From Pseudomaricurvus sp. HS19 (GTDB lineage Bacteria; Pseudomonadota; Gammaproteobacteria; Pseudomonadales; Cellvibrionaceae): a DNA stretch of 64,000 bases. A model generated the notes under the pieces. It did not search any database. It was not told where the DNA came from and was given only the letters and a program-made list of their open reading frames with translations. The translations under genes were made by a program, and so were the position numbers. Positions 16,582-25,988 of this stretch are shown one piece after another (the stretch's first letter is position 1; each line of letters opens with the position of its first letter). The stretch is from NCBI RefSeq assembly GCF_009857815.1, contig NZ_WVVW01000001.1, positions 1,612,001 to 1,676,000 on the forward strand, written 5' to 3'.

Positions 16582-17916
16582 CTAGGCAGCTACCAGCAGG
16601 CGTCTGCGCAGCCACTGATAACCCACCAGCGCCGCCAGTACATTGGCGGTAGCAGTGGCGGCAAACAGGCCGTACACCCCCCATAACCACTGCCCGAGCA
16701 GGGCCAATGGCAGATACAGCACCAGTACCCGCAACAGTGACACCGCCATGGCCGGCAGCGGCATACCCAGGCCGTTAAAACTGGCGTTAACGCACATCAC
16801 CAGGCCGTAACAGCCATAACTGATGGGCACCAGCAGCAGGTAGCGGCTGGCGATAGCGACCACCTCAGCCGAATCGCTGAACCAGCCCGCCAGTGTCTGT
16901 CCGAGCAGCCCCAGCAGCAGCGCCAGCAGCAAACCGGAGAGCAGGCAAAAACGGCTGACCGCCGCCAGCGCCTGACGCTGCCGGTGCCTGTGTGTTTCGG
17001 TCATATTCTGGCCCAGGAACGGACCGATGACGCTGGAGAGGGCATAGAACATGATCAGCACCACCGGTTCGATACGCACCGCCACCCCGTAACCGGCGAC
17101 GGCATCGACCCCGTGGCTGGCCACCAGCGCCACAGTGATGCCACTGGCAGCGGGAATAATCATATTGGTGCCCATGGCCGGCAGGCCGATGTGCAGTACC
17201 TGCCTCCAGGAATCGGGGCAACTGGACAACCTTGGCAGGCTCAGCATGTGCAAGCGGCGGGCAACGTACCAGAGGGCCGCCAGCAGGAATACCCAGCGGG
17301 TCAGTACCGTGGCCCAGGCGGCACCGGCAATCCCCAGTGCCGGCAGTGGCCCCAAACCAAAAATCAGCAACGGGTCCAGTAAGGCATTGCAGATCGCTGA
17401 CGCCAGCATCAAACCACCGGCCACCGAGGCATGACCACTGGCCCGCAATACCGCCGACAACGCCATGGGCATAACAATACCCGGCACCGAGAGATACCAG
17501 ACGCCCATGTACTGGCGAATCAGTGGCAACAGGCCGCTGTCGGCACCCAGCAGGCGGAAGACCGGATCCATGGCCAGCCAGCCAATGGCCATTACCACCA
17601 GCGCCAGCAGAGCACTGAGCAGCAGGGTATCCGTTGCCACCCGGTGGGCATCATCGTCGCAGCCCCGTCCCAACAGGCGGGCAATCACCGAGGAGGTGCC
17701 GGCGCCGAGGCCGATCCCCAGGCTGGTGACCACCATCACCACCGGAAAGGTAAAGCTCATGGCCGCCAGCGGGTCACTGCCCAGCTGGGCGACGAAAAAG
17801 GTGTCTACGGCATTAAAGGACATGGTGGCCAGCAGCCCCCACACCATCGGCAACGACATGCGGTAGAGCTGCAGACCGACTTCACCTTCTGTGAACGAGA
17901 CTGCCTGTCTGGCCAT
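16582..17916 (-). CDS. MATE-family efflux transporter
   Basis: Multidrug/toxin extrusion protein of 444 residues with about 12 membrane helices. LPMVWGLLATMSFNAVDTFFVAQLG, around residues 19-43, is the typical helix-1 region, and GIGLGAGTSSVIARLLG matches the helix-2 pattern. It exports organic cations or drugs with sodium or proton counterflow; the substrate cannot be told. It is divergent from regB across 224 bases. Confidence 0.92.
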   Translation of the reverse strand: MARQAVSFTEGEVGLQLYRMSLPMVWGLLATMSFNAVDTFFVAQLGSDPLAAMSFTFPVVMVVTSLGIGLGAGTSSVIARLLGRGCDDDAHRVATDTLLLSALLALVVMAIGWLAMDPVFRLLGADSGLLPLIRQYMGVWYLSVPGIVMPMALSAVLRASGHASVAGGLMLASAICNALLDPLLIFGLGPLPALGIAGAAWATVLTRWVFLLAALWYVARRLHMLSLPRLSSCPDSWRQVLHIGLPAMGTNMIIPAASGITVALVASHGVDAVAGYGVAVRIEPVVLIMFYALSSVIGPFLGQNMTETHRHRQRQALAAVSRFCLLSGLLLALLLGLLGQTLAGWFSDSAEVVAIASRYLLLVPISYGCYGLVMCVNASFNGLGMPLPAMAVSLLRVLVLYLPLALLGQWLWGVYGLFAATATANVLAALVGYQWLRRRLLVAA

Positions 17917-18140
17917 CGATGTTTCCCTGGTCCCTGCTGTTGGTTAACCGCGACCGGCGCGGGTGCGCCATTAAACCACAGAGGCCGGCAGCGATTCACC
18001 CGCAGGGACCCGGGCACCACTACGGCCGCCGCTCCTGTTTTACTCTTGCCGTCATCAGGACGCTGGCTGCGACAACATGTCGCAGCCACAGACCACTGCC
18101 AGCGCTGGAGTCGCCCCACACTGTCGCCTATTATTGCGCC

Positions 18141-19478
18141 ATGAATCTGGCCACCCTCACCTCCGCCGCCCCCGAGCAAAACCTGCAACGACTACTGACC
18201 ATTCGTGGCCTGCTGTTGCTGATTCTCTGCGTCTCTTTCGCGGTCTGCTACTGGTGGCTGCAACTGGCCCTGCCCTACCGCTCCCTGCTGTGGCTGTTCT
18301 CTGGCATGACCCTGATCAACCTGGTGGCCCTGCTGCAACTGCGGATTCACGGCCGCGCCTCGCAGCTGGCGTTTTTCACCCAGCTGTTGATCGATGTGGT
18401 TGCCATTACCCTGCTGCTCTACTTTACCGGCGGCGCCAGCAACCCGTTTGTCTCGTATTACCTGGTCCCGCTCTGCATTGCCGCCGCCACCCTGCCGGGC
18501 CTGCTCACCTGGCCGCTGGTAATCGCCGCCCTGTGTCTCTACAGCAGTCTCTTTTTTGTCTACATCCCGCTGCCGGAAGTGGCCCCCATGGCTGCCGATG
18601 CCCACCAGCATCACCACCAGGGCGCCGCCACGGTGAACCTGCACACCCTCGGCATGTGGATCAATTTCCTGGTCAGCGCCGGGCTGATTACCCTGTTTGT
18701 CGGGCGTATGGCCGCCTCCCTGCGGCAGCAGGATGAAGCCTTGGCCCGGCTGCGGGAAGAGCAGCTGCGGGACCAGCAACTGATGGCACTGGCAACCCTG
18801 GCCGCCGGCACAGCCCACGAGCTGGGCTCGCCACTCACCACCATGCGCACGCTGCTGGCGGAGCTGCTGCAGGATTGCCGCGAACAGCAACTTGACCCCT
18901 CCAGCCTGCAGCAGGACCTGGAGTTACTGCAGCGCCAGGCCAACCACTGCTCCCAAAGCCTGCAGCAGCTGGGGCGTGAGGCGGGCCAGCTGCGTGACGG
19001 CGTGACACCGCAGGTATCCCTGCGGCAGCTGTGCCGCAAAACGCTGGACCACTGGCTACTGCTGCGGCCGGAAGTGGAAGCCCAGATCCGCATTGGTGAG
19101 GGCTGCGACGAGGTAGAGGTGAACTGGCCAGTCACTGTGACACAGGCCATCACCAACCTGCTTAACAACGCGGCCGACGCCAATTCCAAAGGCATCGAAA
19201 TTGATGTCCGCTGGGACCAGCGGCAATTTCTGCTGTCACTTCATGATCAGGGCGCCGGCGTTCCTGACGACATCGCCCGCCAGCTGGCACAGCCGTTTGT
19301 CTCCCACAAGGGCGAGGGCCGGGGCCTGGGGCTGTTCCTTACCAACGCCGTGATCACCCGTTTTGGCGGCGAGTTGAGCCTGCATCCCCACCCCGCCGGC
19401 GGCACGCTTACCGAGCTGAAACTGCCACTGAAGGCGGCAACCACGACCCGGGCAGCAACGGAGGCCAGACATGAATGA
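18141..19478 (+). CDS. regB: RegB/PrrB/RoxS-type redox sensor histidine kinase
   Basis: Membrane histidine kinase of 445 residues. Six membrane helices are predicted in residues 20-200. The ubiquinone-binding heptapeptide GGASNPF (GGxxNPF, about residue 100) is intact. The H-box AAGTAHELGSPL is exact for the RegB family, and the ATP domain has NLLNNAADA and GRGLGLFL. A His-rich loop, DAHQHHHQG, precedes the last helix pair. ATG 18141 gives the expected N-terminus. The redox-active cysteine typical of RegB cytosolic helices is not obvious next to the H-box. It overlaps regA by 8 bases. In relatives RegBA responds to respiratory electron flow and controls oxidases such as cbb3, which is encoded in this window. 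Confidence 0.92.
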   Translation: MNLATLTSAAPEQNLQRLLTIRGLLLLILCVSFAVCYWWLQLALPYRSLLWLFSGMTLINLVALLQLRIHGRASQLAFFTQLLIDVVAITLLLYFTGGASNPFVSYYLVPLCIAAATLPGLLTWPLVIAALCLYSSLFFVYIPLPEVAPMAADAHQHHHQGAATVNLHTLGMWINFLVSAGLITLFVGRMAASLRQQDEALARLREEQLRDQQLMALATLAAGTAHELGSPLTTMRTLLAELLQDCREQQLDPSSLQQDLELLQRQANHCSQSLQQLGREAGQLRDGVTPQVSLRQLCRKTLDHWLLLRPEVEAQIRIGEGCDEVEVNWPVTVTQAITNLLNNAADANSKGIEIDVRWDQRQFLLSLHDQGAGVPDDIARQLAQPFVSHKGEGRGLGLFLTNAVITRFGGELSLHPHPAGGTLTELKLPLKAATTTRAATEARHE

Positions 19479-20001
19479 ACCGGTATTGCTGCTGGTGGAT
19501 GACGACGATGTACTCACCCAGGTACTGGCCCGCGCCTTCCGCCGCCGCGGCTACCTGGTGCTGGAAGCGCACAGTGCCGCCACTGCGCTGGCGCAGCTGG
19601 AGCAACCCGTCGACTACTGTTTGCTGGACCTGAAAATTGCCGATGAATCCGGCCTCAACCTGATCCCGCAGATCAAACAGAAGCAGCCGCAGCTCAATAT
19701 CGTCATGCTCACCGGCTACTCCAGCATCAGTACTGCAGTGGAAGCGATCAAGCTCGGCGCCAACAACTACCTGTGTAAACCGGCAGACGCCGACGAGATC
19801 GAGCAGGCCTTTCACAATACCCACGCCAATCCCGATGCTGAGATCATCGCCCAGCCACCTTCGGTCAACCGCCTCGAATGGGAACATATCCAAAAGGTGC
19901 TGGCTGATTACGACGGCAATATCTCCGCCACCGCACGGGCCCTGGGCATGCACCGCCGCACCCTGCAGCGCAAACTGCAGAAAAAGCCCACCCGGCAATA
20001 A
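19471..20001 (+). CDS. regA: RegA/PrrA/RoxR-type response regulator
   Basis: Response regulator of 176 residues. The receiver has the acidic triad VDDDD, phospho-acceptor LLDLKIADESG, MLTGYSS and the lysine of YLCKP. The C-terminal Fis-type helix-turn-helix, ISATARALGMHRRTLQRKLQK, is nearly invariant in RegA. The proline-rich linker QPPSV is also typical. The 8-base overlap with regB suggests coupled expression. The targets cannot be read here; cbb3 and nitrogen genes are common in relatives. Confidence 0.94.
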   Translation: MNEPVLLLVDDDDVLTQVLARAFRRRGYLVLEAHSAATALAQLEQPVDYCLLDLKIADESGLNLIPQIKQKQPQLNIVMLTGYSSISTAVEAIKLGANNYLCKPADADEIEQAFHNTHANPDAEIIAQPPSVNRLEWEHIQKVLADYDGNISATARALGMHRRTLQRKLQKKPTRQ

Positions 20002-20088
20002 TCGCCGCCAACGCATTCAGCCCCGCGCCAATCCGCGCTAGTATAGGGACAGCTCCCCACCGCCTCGCCTTCTGCATCAGGAGATCTC

Positions 20089-20982
20089 ATGCCGGAGACC
20101 GCAAGTCTTGACCGCTTCCTGCAACACCACCGCCTGCCGGAGAGCTACGCCGGCATCATCCACCAGTATGTTGCACCCATCGCCGCCGCTATCAGCGCCC
20201 GCCAGCACCAACTGGGGCGCCCGCTGATCGTTGGGGTCAATGGCAGCCAGGGATCCGGCAAGACAACCCTCTCCGATGCGCTGGTGATGTTGCTGCAGGA
20301 GACTCACCAGTGCCGCAGCGTGGCGATTTCCATTGACGACTTCTACCTCACCAAGGCGGAACGCCAGACCCTCGCCCGCGACGTGCACCCCTTGCTCGCC
20401 ACCCGTGGCGTACCCGGCACCCACGATACCGGGCTGGCCCGCGACACCATCCACCAGCTCACCCAAGGCTCAGCCACCGTCGCGGTGCCGCGTTTCGATA
20501 AAGCGGTGGATGATCGTGCGCCAGCCAGCGTCTGGGATAACCAGCAAGCGCCACTGGATGTGGTAATCCTGGAAGGCTGGTGCGTCGGCGCACTGCCCCA
20601 GAGCGAAGATGAGTTGGTACAGCCGGTAAACACCCTGGAAGCCGATGAAGACGCGGACGGCCACTGGCGCCAATACGTCAATGCCTGCCTGCAGAACGAT
20701 TACACTGCCCTGTGGCAACTGTTTGACCTGCAGGTGATGCTGAAGGCGCCCTCCTTTGATTGCGTCTATCGCTGGCGCAAGGAGCAGGAAGACAAGCTGC
20801 GGGAAAAAGTGGGCGGCAACGCCAGTGGCATCATGTCGGACGCAGAGATCGCCCGCTTTATCCAGCACTACCAGCGCATTACCGAACACAACCTGCAGCA
20901 ACTTCCAGGCAAGGTACAATTTCTGCTGGAGCTGGATGAGCAGCGACAGATCACCGGCTTTTCACGCCCCACCAGCCTGTAA
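20089..20982 (+). CDS. P-loop kinase, D-glycerate 3-kinase-like
   Basis: Kinase of 297 residues with Walker A GSQGSGKTT (about residues 52-60), the substrate and magnesium segment SIDDFYLTKAER, and RGVPGTHD. This set matches the plant-type glycerate kinase/uridine-kinase-like family. The predicted reaction is phosphorylation of D-glycerate to 3-phosphoglycerate. It starts 87 bases after regA and ends before a repeat block and a bidirectional terminator. The substrate is by family resemblance only. Confidence 0.8.
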   Translation: MPETASLDRFLQHHRLPESYAGIIHQYVAPIAAAISARQHQLGRPLIVGVNGSQGSGKTTLSDALVMLLQETHQCRSVAISIDDFYLTKAERQTLARDVHPLLATRGVPGTHDTGLARDTIHQLTQGSATVAVPRFDKAVDDRAPASVWDNQQAPLDVVILEGWCVGALPQSEDELVQPVNTLEADEDADGHWRQYVNACLQNDYTALWQLFDLQVMLKAPSFDCVYRWRKEQEDKLREKVGGNASGIMSDAEIARFIQHYQRITEHNLQQLPGKVQFLLELDEQRQITGFSRPTSL

Positions 20983-21020
20983 CCCTGTGCGCCGCAGCGC
21001 TCCTGCAATGACCCTCGCTC

Positions 21021-21118
21021 CCGCCAATGACGGTCATTCCCGCCAATGACCGTCATTCCCGCGCAGGCGGGAATCTGGCTCCCGCACCCTGGACTCCCGC
21101 CTGCGCGGGAGTGACGAT
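21021..21118. repeat. REP-like inverted repeat with a 19-bp tandem duplication
   Basis: Two 19-bp units (21021-21039, 21040-21058) are followed by CGTCATTCCCGCGCAGGCGG and its inverted partner CCGCCTGCGCGGGAGTGACG. The second part resembles the widespread GTCATTCCCGCGCAGGCGGG intergenic palindromes of proteobacteria. It lies between convergent genes. Confidence 0.8.
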
Positions 21119-21152
21119 GGGTGGAAGAATTTAAACCCGGCCGCGATACAAC

Positions 21153-21182
21153 AAAAAAAAGCCCCCGGAAACGGGGGCTTTT
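21153..21182. terminator. Bidirectional intrinsic terminator
   Basis: An AAAAGCCCCCG / CGGGGGCTTTT stem with a GAAA loop. The better U-tract (eight bases) is for the minus strand and the porin-nrt operon; on the plus strand it follows the glycerate kinase gene. Confidence 0.9.
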
Positions 21183-21207
21183 CTGTTTCAACGGCGGAGC
21201 AGTCAGC

Positions 21208-22407
21208 TTAGAAGCTGGCGCCAACCCACAGCCAGATTTTGTCGGTATCAACCGCATAATCGTCTGCAGAGTAAGCCGCGTACTTGATGCCGGCGTTGTA
21301 GTTCTTGCCGAACTTCATGCCGTAAACCACATCCACTTCAGAGCCAAGATCGTCAACGGTGGCGGAAGCCTCATTAGCCGTAAACTCGTGGTAAATCACA
21401 GTCAGGGCACCGGGGCCGATCTTGCCGCCCACAGAGACGTACAGATCTTCCAGACCCTCTTTCGGGGTACCCAGGAAGATATCCGCCCAGCCGTTAAAGG
21501 CGTGGCCGGTAGCCAGTGGAGTGGAGAAGCCGTAGTCACCGTCGTCGGAACCCAGCACCTCATAACCCAGCTTGGCGGTGATACCACTGATCACCACTCC
21601 ACCCACAACGGTGTAGTAGTCCGCATCGAAGTCAGTGGCTCCACCACCGGTTTCCTGGGTCGCGTACTCCAGCTCATAGACAAAGTTGACGCCGTCACCG
21701 CTGGTGCCACCCGCGAAACGCACGCCATAGGTATCCAGCTCGGCACCGGTGTCATAGGTTTCCAGCAGGTAGGAGTAGCCGCTCAGGGTACCCAGCGAAG
21801 TTTTGAACGACGCATTCAGCAGGTGATCCTCGGAATTGATATCGCCATCTTCCGCCAGGATACGATTGCGCTGGTCCAGGTAGGAGTAAGTGATGCTCAG
21901 GCTGTCAGTCGGCGCCACGGTGAAGGTCGCAGCATCGAAGGTCTGACGGTCCTGGCGCCAACCCACATGACCAATGAAACGCTGGTTGTCAAAAGTCAGT
22001 ACCTGACGACCCAGCTTGGTGGTGAACATGCCGGCCTTGTACTGCAGGAAAGCCTGGTCAACTTCGGTAGTTTCAGGGTCAGCAATCACCGAGTACTCTT
22101 TCACTGGCGCTGTTGGATAGGCTTCATACTCATCCATGCCAGCCACAACCCGGCTGTCTTCGAATTCCAGGGTCGCAGAGAAGCCGGCGATGGTATCAGT
22201 CACATAACCCAGGCGAGAGCGCAGCGTCAGGGCCTCGGCATCTTCCAGTGCATTGTCCTGTTCTACTGATTCGTAACGCAGGCGGAAATCACCGTACGCC
22301 TTACCCCCGGTCAGCGCTTCGGTAATCGAGTCTGCCGCCATCGCCTGCATGGATCCACAAGCCAGGGCAACAGCAACGGTCAGCGCGCTGTAGTTAAAAT
22401 GTTTCAT
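21208..22407 (-). CDS. Outer-membrane porin, alginate-export-like barrel
   Basis: Protein of 399 residues with a signal peptide (cleavage after MQAMAA) and a beta-barrel pattern throughout, ending in a terminal phenylalanine (WLWVGASF). The start of the mature part, GGKAYGDFRLRYESVEQ (about residues 34-50), and LGRQVLTFDNQRFIGHVGWRQ are typical of the alginate-export/OprE-like barrel group. It is the last gene of the nrt run, 46 bases after nrtD with no terminator between, so it may be the outer-membrane entry for nitrate or nitrite. The substrate is inferred only from position. Confidence 0.8.
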   Translation of the reverse strand: MKHFNYSALTVAVALACGSMQAMAADSITEALTGGKAYGDFRLRYESVEQDNALEDAEALTLRSRLGYVTDTIAGFSATLEFEDSRVVAGMDEYEAYPTAPVKEYSVIADPETTEVDQAFLQYKAGMFTTKLGRQVLTFDNQRFIGHVGWRQDRQTFDAATFTVAPTDSLSITYSYLDQRNRILAEDGDINSEDHLLNASFKTSLGTLSGYSYLLETYDTGAELDTYGVRFAGGTSGDGVNFVYELEYATQETGGGATDFDADYYTVVGGVVISGITAKLGYEVLGSDDGDYGFSTPLATGHAFNGWADIFLGTPKEGLEDLYVSVGGKIGPGALTVIYHEFTANEASATVDDLGSEVDVVYGMKFGKNYNAGIKYAAYSADDYAVDTDKIWLWVGASF

Positions 22408-22453
22408 GGTCTTCTCCTAAAGGATTGCTGGGATTGTTGGTTGGCGGGCTGCC

Positions 22454-23293
22454 TCAGGCAGCCTCAGTATTTTTTTTGTCTTTGTTCTTCGCCTTGCGAC
22501 TGATGGGCTCAACCTTTCTCTGTTTCTCGTAGAGAAACTTGAGCACTTCAGAACGCAGGTGCGTGTATTCCGGATCTTCCGCCAGCGTCAGCCGATCCCG
22601 CGGACGCTCCAGATTGACCTCAAGAATCTCCCCAACAGTTGCAGCTGGACCATTGGTCATCATGACAATGCGATCAGAGAGCAGTACCGCCTCGTCCACA
22701 TCGTGGGTAATCATGATGACGGTGTTGTTCAGCTCCGCCTGAATTTCCATTAAGGAATCCTGCATATGGGCTCGCGTCAGTGCATCCAGGGCACCAAACG
22801 GTTCGTCCATCAACAGTACTTCTGGCTGCATGGCCAGCGCCCGGGCAATGCCCACACGCTGTTTCATACCACCGGAAATTTCGTCCGGACGCTTGTGCAT
22901 GGCGTGATCCATATGCACAAGCTCCAGGTTGTGTTCAATCCACGCCTTTTTTTCAGCTTTGGATTTGCTCTTGCCAAATACCTGGTTTACCGCCAGCTCG
23001 ACATTCTCATAGGCAGTCAGCCAGGGCAGCAGCGAGTGGTTCTGAAACACCACTGCGCGCTCGGGGCCAGGTTCGTTAACCTCCTTACCGTTCAGCACCA
23101 CACCGCCGGTGGATGCCTGGTAGAGGCCAGCCACTACGTTCAGCACGGTGGACTTACCGCAACCGGAGTGACCGATGAGGGAGACAAACTCGCCTTTCTG
23201 AATTTTCAGGTCGACATCCTTGAGGGCCGTAAACTCTCCCTTCGGGGTCGGGAACACCATGTCGATATGGCTGATATCAAGAAATGGATTCAT
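22454..23293 (-). CDS. nrtD: Nitrate ABC transporter ATP-binding protein
   Basis: ATPase of 279 residues from the nitrate/sulfonate/taurine import group. Walker A is GHSGCGKST (about residues 41-49), the signature is ISGGMKQR, Walker B is VLLMDEPFGALD and the switch is ITHDVDEA. The FQNHSLLPWLTAYENV segment is characteristic of NrtC/NrtD and CmpC/CmpD. It is a single-domain ATPase without the NrtA-like extension found on cyanobacterial NrtC. The C-terminal 20 residues are highly basic (RKAKNKDKK). It is downstream of nrtB with an 18-base gap. Confidence 0.92.
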   Translation of the reverse strand: MNPFLDISHIDMVFPTPKGEFTALKDVDLKIQKGEFVSLIGHSGCGKSTVLNVVAGLYQASTGGVVLNGKEVNEPGPERAVVFQNHSLLPWLTAYENVELAVNQVFGKSKSKAEKKAWIEHNLELVHMDHAMHKRPDEISGGMKQRVGIARALAMQPEVLLMDEPFGALDALTRAHMQDSLMEIQAELNNTVIMITHDVDEAVLLSDRIVMMTNGPAATVGEILEVNLERPRDRLTLAEDPEYTHLRSEVLKFLYEKQRKVEPISRKAKNKDKKNTEAA

Positions 23294-23311
23294 GGGGTTT
23301 ACCTCCTTTGA

Positions 23312-24310
23312 TCAACGGTCAGCGCTGGATTTGTCCCAGGAGACAAATCGCTGGATTTGCAACATGCCACGGTCGAGCAGGAAACCGATAAATCCGATCA
23401 CCAACACAGCCGCCATAATGCGTGCCAATGAATCCGAACTGCCGTTCTGGAACTCATCCCACACGAATTTTCCAAGGCCTGGATTCTGCGCCAGCATTTC
23501 AGCCGCAATCAGCACCATCCACGCAACACCCAGCGACAGGCGCATACCGGTGAAGATCATGGGAATGGATGCCGGCAACACAATCTTGCGCACATGAGTC
23601 AGGGCGGGCAAACGCAGCACTTTACTGACGTTCACCAGGTCACTGTCGATAGATGCCACGCCGACAGAGGTATTGATCACCATGGGCCACAAGCAGCACA
23701 GGGTTACGGTGATCATGGAATTTAAAAATGACTTGGCGACCATTGGATCGGGTGATACGTACAGAGCACTTACCACCATGGTCACCAACGGCAGCCAAGC
23801 CAAAGGGGAGACCGGTTTAAAAATCTGCACAATGGGATTCACCGCCGCATTCAGCGTTTTGCTGAGTCCCACGGCGATTCCCAAAGGTACTGCAATGGCA
23901 ACGGCCAGCAGGAAGCCACTCATCACCGTAATCAAGCTGGTAACGATCTGGTCAAGAAATGTTTCCTTGCCGGTGTAAGCTCGGATTTTTGGCTCGTAGC
24001 CAGGATCCTTCGCCACCCGCTCCGCGTTGCGTTGCTCCTGACGCTCATAAAAGTCGGCTGCTTTCTGCCGCTCCGTTACATGCTCGTCATAGAGCGTTCC
24101 GAACTGCTCCCAGACCGCTGCCGGCCCGGGAAACTTGCCCAGTGAAGTATCGATATTTTGTGCGGCAGCAGACCACAGCAACATGAAAACCAGAACCCCT
24201 ATCGCGGGCACAACGACCCAGCGGGTGAAGTCACTGATTATCTTTTTGACATTAGCGGAAAGCATCCCGGTGTCACTGATCTTTCCGATGAACGAAGTCG
24301 TGGTTGTCAT
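23312..24310 (-). CDS. nrtB: Nitrate ABC transporter permease
   Basis: Permease of 332 residues. An N-terminal helix is followed by a long charged periplasmic segment (about residues 75-115, rich in E, R and Q), then five helices with the binding-protein-dependent EAA-type loop (KVLRLPALTHVRKIVLPAS, about residues 229-247). FKPVSPLAWLPL is typical of NrtB/CmpB. It forms the channel with NrtD and receives substrate from NrtA. It is separated from nrtA by 40 bases. Confidence 0.92.
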   Translation of the reverse strand: MTTTTSFIGKISDTGMLSANVKKIISDFTRWVVVPAIGVLVFMLLWSAAAQNIDTSLGKFPGPAAVWEQFGTLYDEHVTERQKAADFYERQEQRNAERVAKDPGYEPKIRAYTGKETFLDQIVTSLITVMSGFLLAVAIAVPLGIAVGLSKTLNAAVNPIVQIFKPVSPLAWLPLVTMVVSALYVSPDPMVAKSFLNSMITVTLCCLWPMVINTSVGVASIDSDLVNVSKVLRLPALTHVRKIVLPASIPMIFTGMRLSLGVAWMVLIAAEMLAQNPGLGKFVWDEFQNGSSDSLARIMAAVLVIGFIGFLLDRGMLQIQRFVSWDKSSADR

Positions 24311-24350
24311 GATCTGATACCTGTCTTTACTTCTGGATTAGAGTCGGCGG

Positions 24351-25721
24351 TTAAAGCTTGTCGCCGGCCTTCAGGCCAATCGAAAACTTGTTGATGTAAT
24401 CGTTTGGTTTGGTGCCGTCGTAGACGATGTCGTCGATAAAGTGTGTCTGCGGCTCACGGAAACCATCTTCATCGGCAGCCGGGAAGTCAGACGCTTTTGC
24501 CAGGCCATCCGCCACAAGGGACTGAGCAGCAGCCATATAGAGATCCGGACGGTAAACCTGGGCAGCAAGATCCTTGTACCACTGGTCTGACTTGTCTTCC
24601 GGAATCTGGCCCCAGCGACGCATTTGTGTCAGGTACCAGATGGCATCGGAGTAGTAGGGATAGGTGGCGAAGTAACGGAAGAACACGTTGAAGTCCGGCA
24701 CGGCGCGCTTGTCACCCTTCTCATACTCGAAGGTGCCGGTCATGGAGTTGGCGATTACATCGTAATCCGCACCCACGTAGTTGGGCTGGGAGAGAATCTT
24801 CACAGCCGCCGGACGGTTGGCGTTGTTATTTTCATCCAGCCACTTGGCGGCACGAATCAGCGCACGAGTCAGGCGAATGGTGGTGTTGGGGTATTTCTCG
24901 GCAAACTCGGCGGTAATACCGAATACTTTTTCCGGGTTGTTTTTCCAGATCTCGTAGTCAGTCACAACCGGTACACCGATACCCTTGAATACTGCCTGCT
25001 GGTTCCAGGGCTCACCCACACAGTAACCGTAGATGGTGCCGGCTTCGAGCGTGGCAGGCATTTGTGGTGGCGGAGTCACAGAGAGCAGTGCATCGGCATC
25101 AATCTGACCGGAGGTGTCACCCTTGTGCGGGGCGTAGTAGCCGGGATGAATGCCACCGGCAGCGAGCCAGTAACGCAGTTCGTAGTTATGGGTGGATACA
25201 GGGAAAACCATACCCATATTGAAAGGCTTGCCCTCTGCCTTGTACTTCTCAACAACCGGCTTCAGGGCGTCGGCCTTGATCGGGTGCACCGGGCGGCCAT
25301 CATCCATTTTGGGAATGTTGGGCTTCATCTGGTCCCAGATCTCGTTGGAAACTGTAATGCCGTTACCGTTAAGGTCCATGGAGAAAGGCGTGATGATGTG
25401 AGCCTTGGTGCCGAAGCCCATGGTGGCGGCAATGGGCTGGCCTGCCAGCATGTGCGCGCCGTCCAGACGACCGTCGATAACGCCGTCCAGCAGCACTTTC
25501 CAGTTTGCCTGCGCTTCAATGGTGACGTAGAGACCTTCGTCTTCGAAATAGCCCTGCTCATAGGCCACCGCAATGGGTGCCATATCTGTGAGCTTGATAA
25601 AGCCGAATTTCAGTTCTTCTTTTTCCGGGTAGCCCAGTTCTGCGTGGGCGGCAGCGGTGCCAAGGCCAGCACCGACGACGGTTGCCATCAGGGCGTGCTT
25701 GAAAGGTCTCAGCCATTTCAT
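24351..25721 (-). CDS. nrtA: Nitrate ABC transporter substrate-binding protein
   Basis: Periplasmic binding protein of 456 residues. The signal peptide lies in residues 1-27 (ending AAAHAE). The mature part has [20 protein letters not shown] (split at about residues 37-56), [32 protein letters not shown] and [13 protein letters not shown], all NrtA/CmpA landmarks. I choose ATG 25721, preceded by CGAGGAAACACCT; an in-frame reading to 25826 would add 35 residues unlike a signal peptide. Nitrate rather than bicarbonate is favoured by the NIT-domain and P-box neighbours and the sigma-54 promoter. Confidence 0.92.
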   Translation of the reverse strand: MKWLRPFKHALMATVVGAGLGTAAAHAELGYPEKEELKFGFIKLTDMAPIAVAYEQGYFEDEGLYVTIEAQANWKVLLDGVIDGRLDGAHMLAGQPIAATMGFGTKAHIITPFSMDLNGNGITVSNEIWDQMKPNIPKMDDGRPVHPIKADALKPVVEKYKAEGKPFNMGMVFPVSTHNYELRYWLAAGGIHPGYYAPHKGDTSGQIDADALLSVTPPPQMPATLEAGTIYGYCVGEPWNQQAVFKGIGVPVVTDYEIWKNNPEKVFGITAEFAEKYPNTTIRLTRALIRAAKWLDENNNANRPAAVKILSQPNYVGADYDVIANSMTGTFEYEKGDKRAVPDFNVFFRYFATYPYYSDAIWYLTQMRRWGQIPEDKSDQWYKDLAAQVYRPDLYMAAAQSLVADGLAKASDFPAADEDGFREPQTHFIDDIVYDGTKPNDYINKFSIGLKAGDKL

Positions 25722-25909
25722 AGGTGTTTCCTCGTTATGGTTTCCAGTTATTTCTCTGTCGCGTGGACAGGACTTTCTTCCCCGAGGAAAAGACCAGTAG
25801 AACCCAATCACCCCAAGTGAATGCATCCTCGCCTGTTCCTCTCCTGTTATCTCTGCCGTCTTTGGTTAGCGCTTTCAGAGTACGCGTCGCAGCAGTTGGC
25901 TCTGAACAA
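25722..25909 (-). other. 5' leader of nrtA
   Basis: From the predicted sigma-54 start (about 25,898) to the nrtA ATG there are about 175 bases. Short hairpins such as CAGAG...CTCTG and CTGTC...GACAG are possible. No clear terminator is visible, so a NasR/NasT-type (ANTAR) antitermination leader is not demonstrated. Confidence 0.35.
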
Positions 25910-25925
25910 TGCAGCGAGTGTGCCA
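25910..25925 (-). promoter_or_regulatory. Sigma-54 promoter for nrtA-nrtB-nrtD-porin
   Basis: The minus strand reads TGGCACACTCGCTGCA, against the consensus TGGCAC-N5-TTGCW. The GG and GC dinucleotides have the required spacing and only one of the conserved bases is changed. Confidence 0.75.
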
Positions 25926-25988
25926 AGACTTAACAGAAGGCAAATAATCGAGTTTTCCGTGCCGTTTCGGCCGTAAATGCTCATTACA

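Noticed and set aside
24624-25820. 398-codon plus-strand open frame opposite nrtA
   Set aside because: Antisense to a certain gene; no recognisable domain.
25722-25826. N-terminal extension of NrtA by 35 residues
   Set aside because: ATG 25721 has a ribosome-binding site and leads directly into a signal peptide; the extension would bury it.
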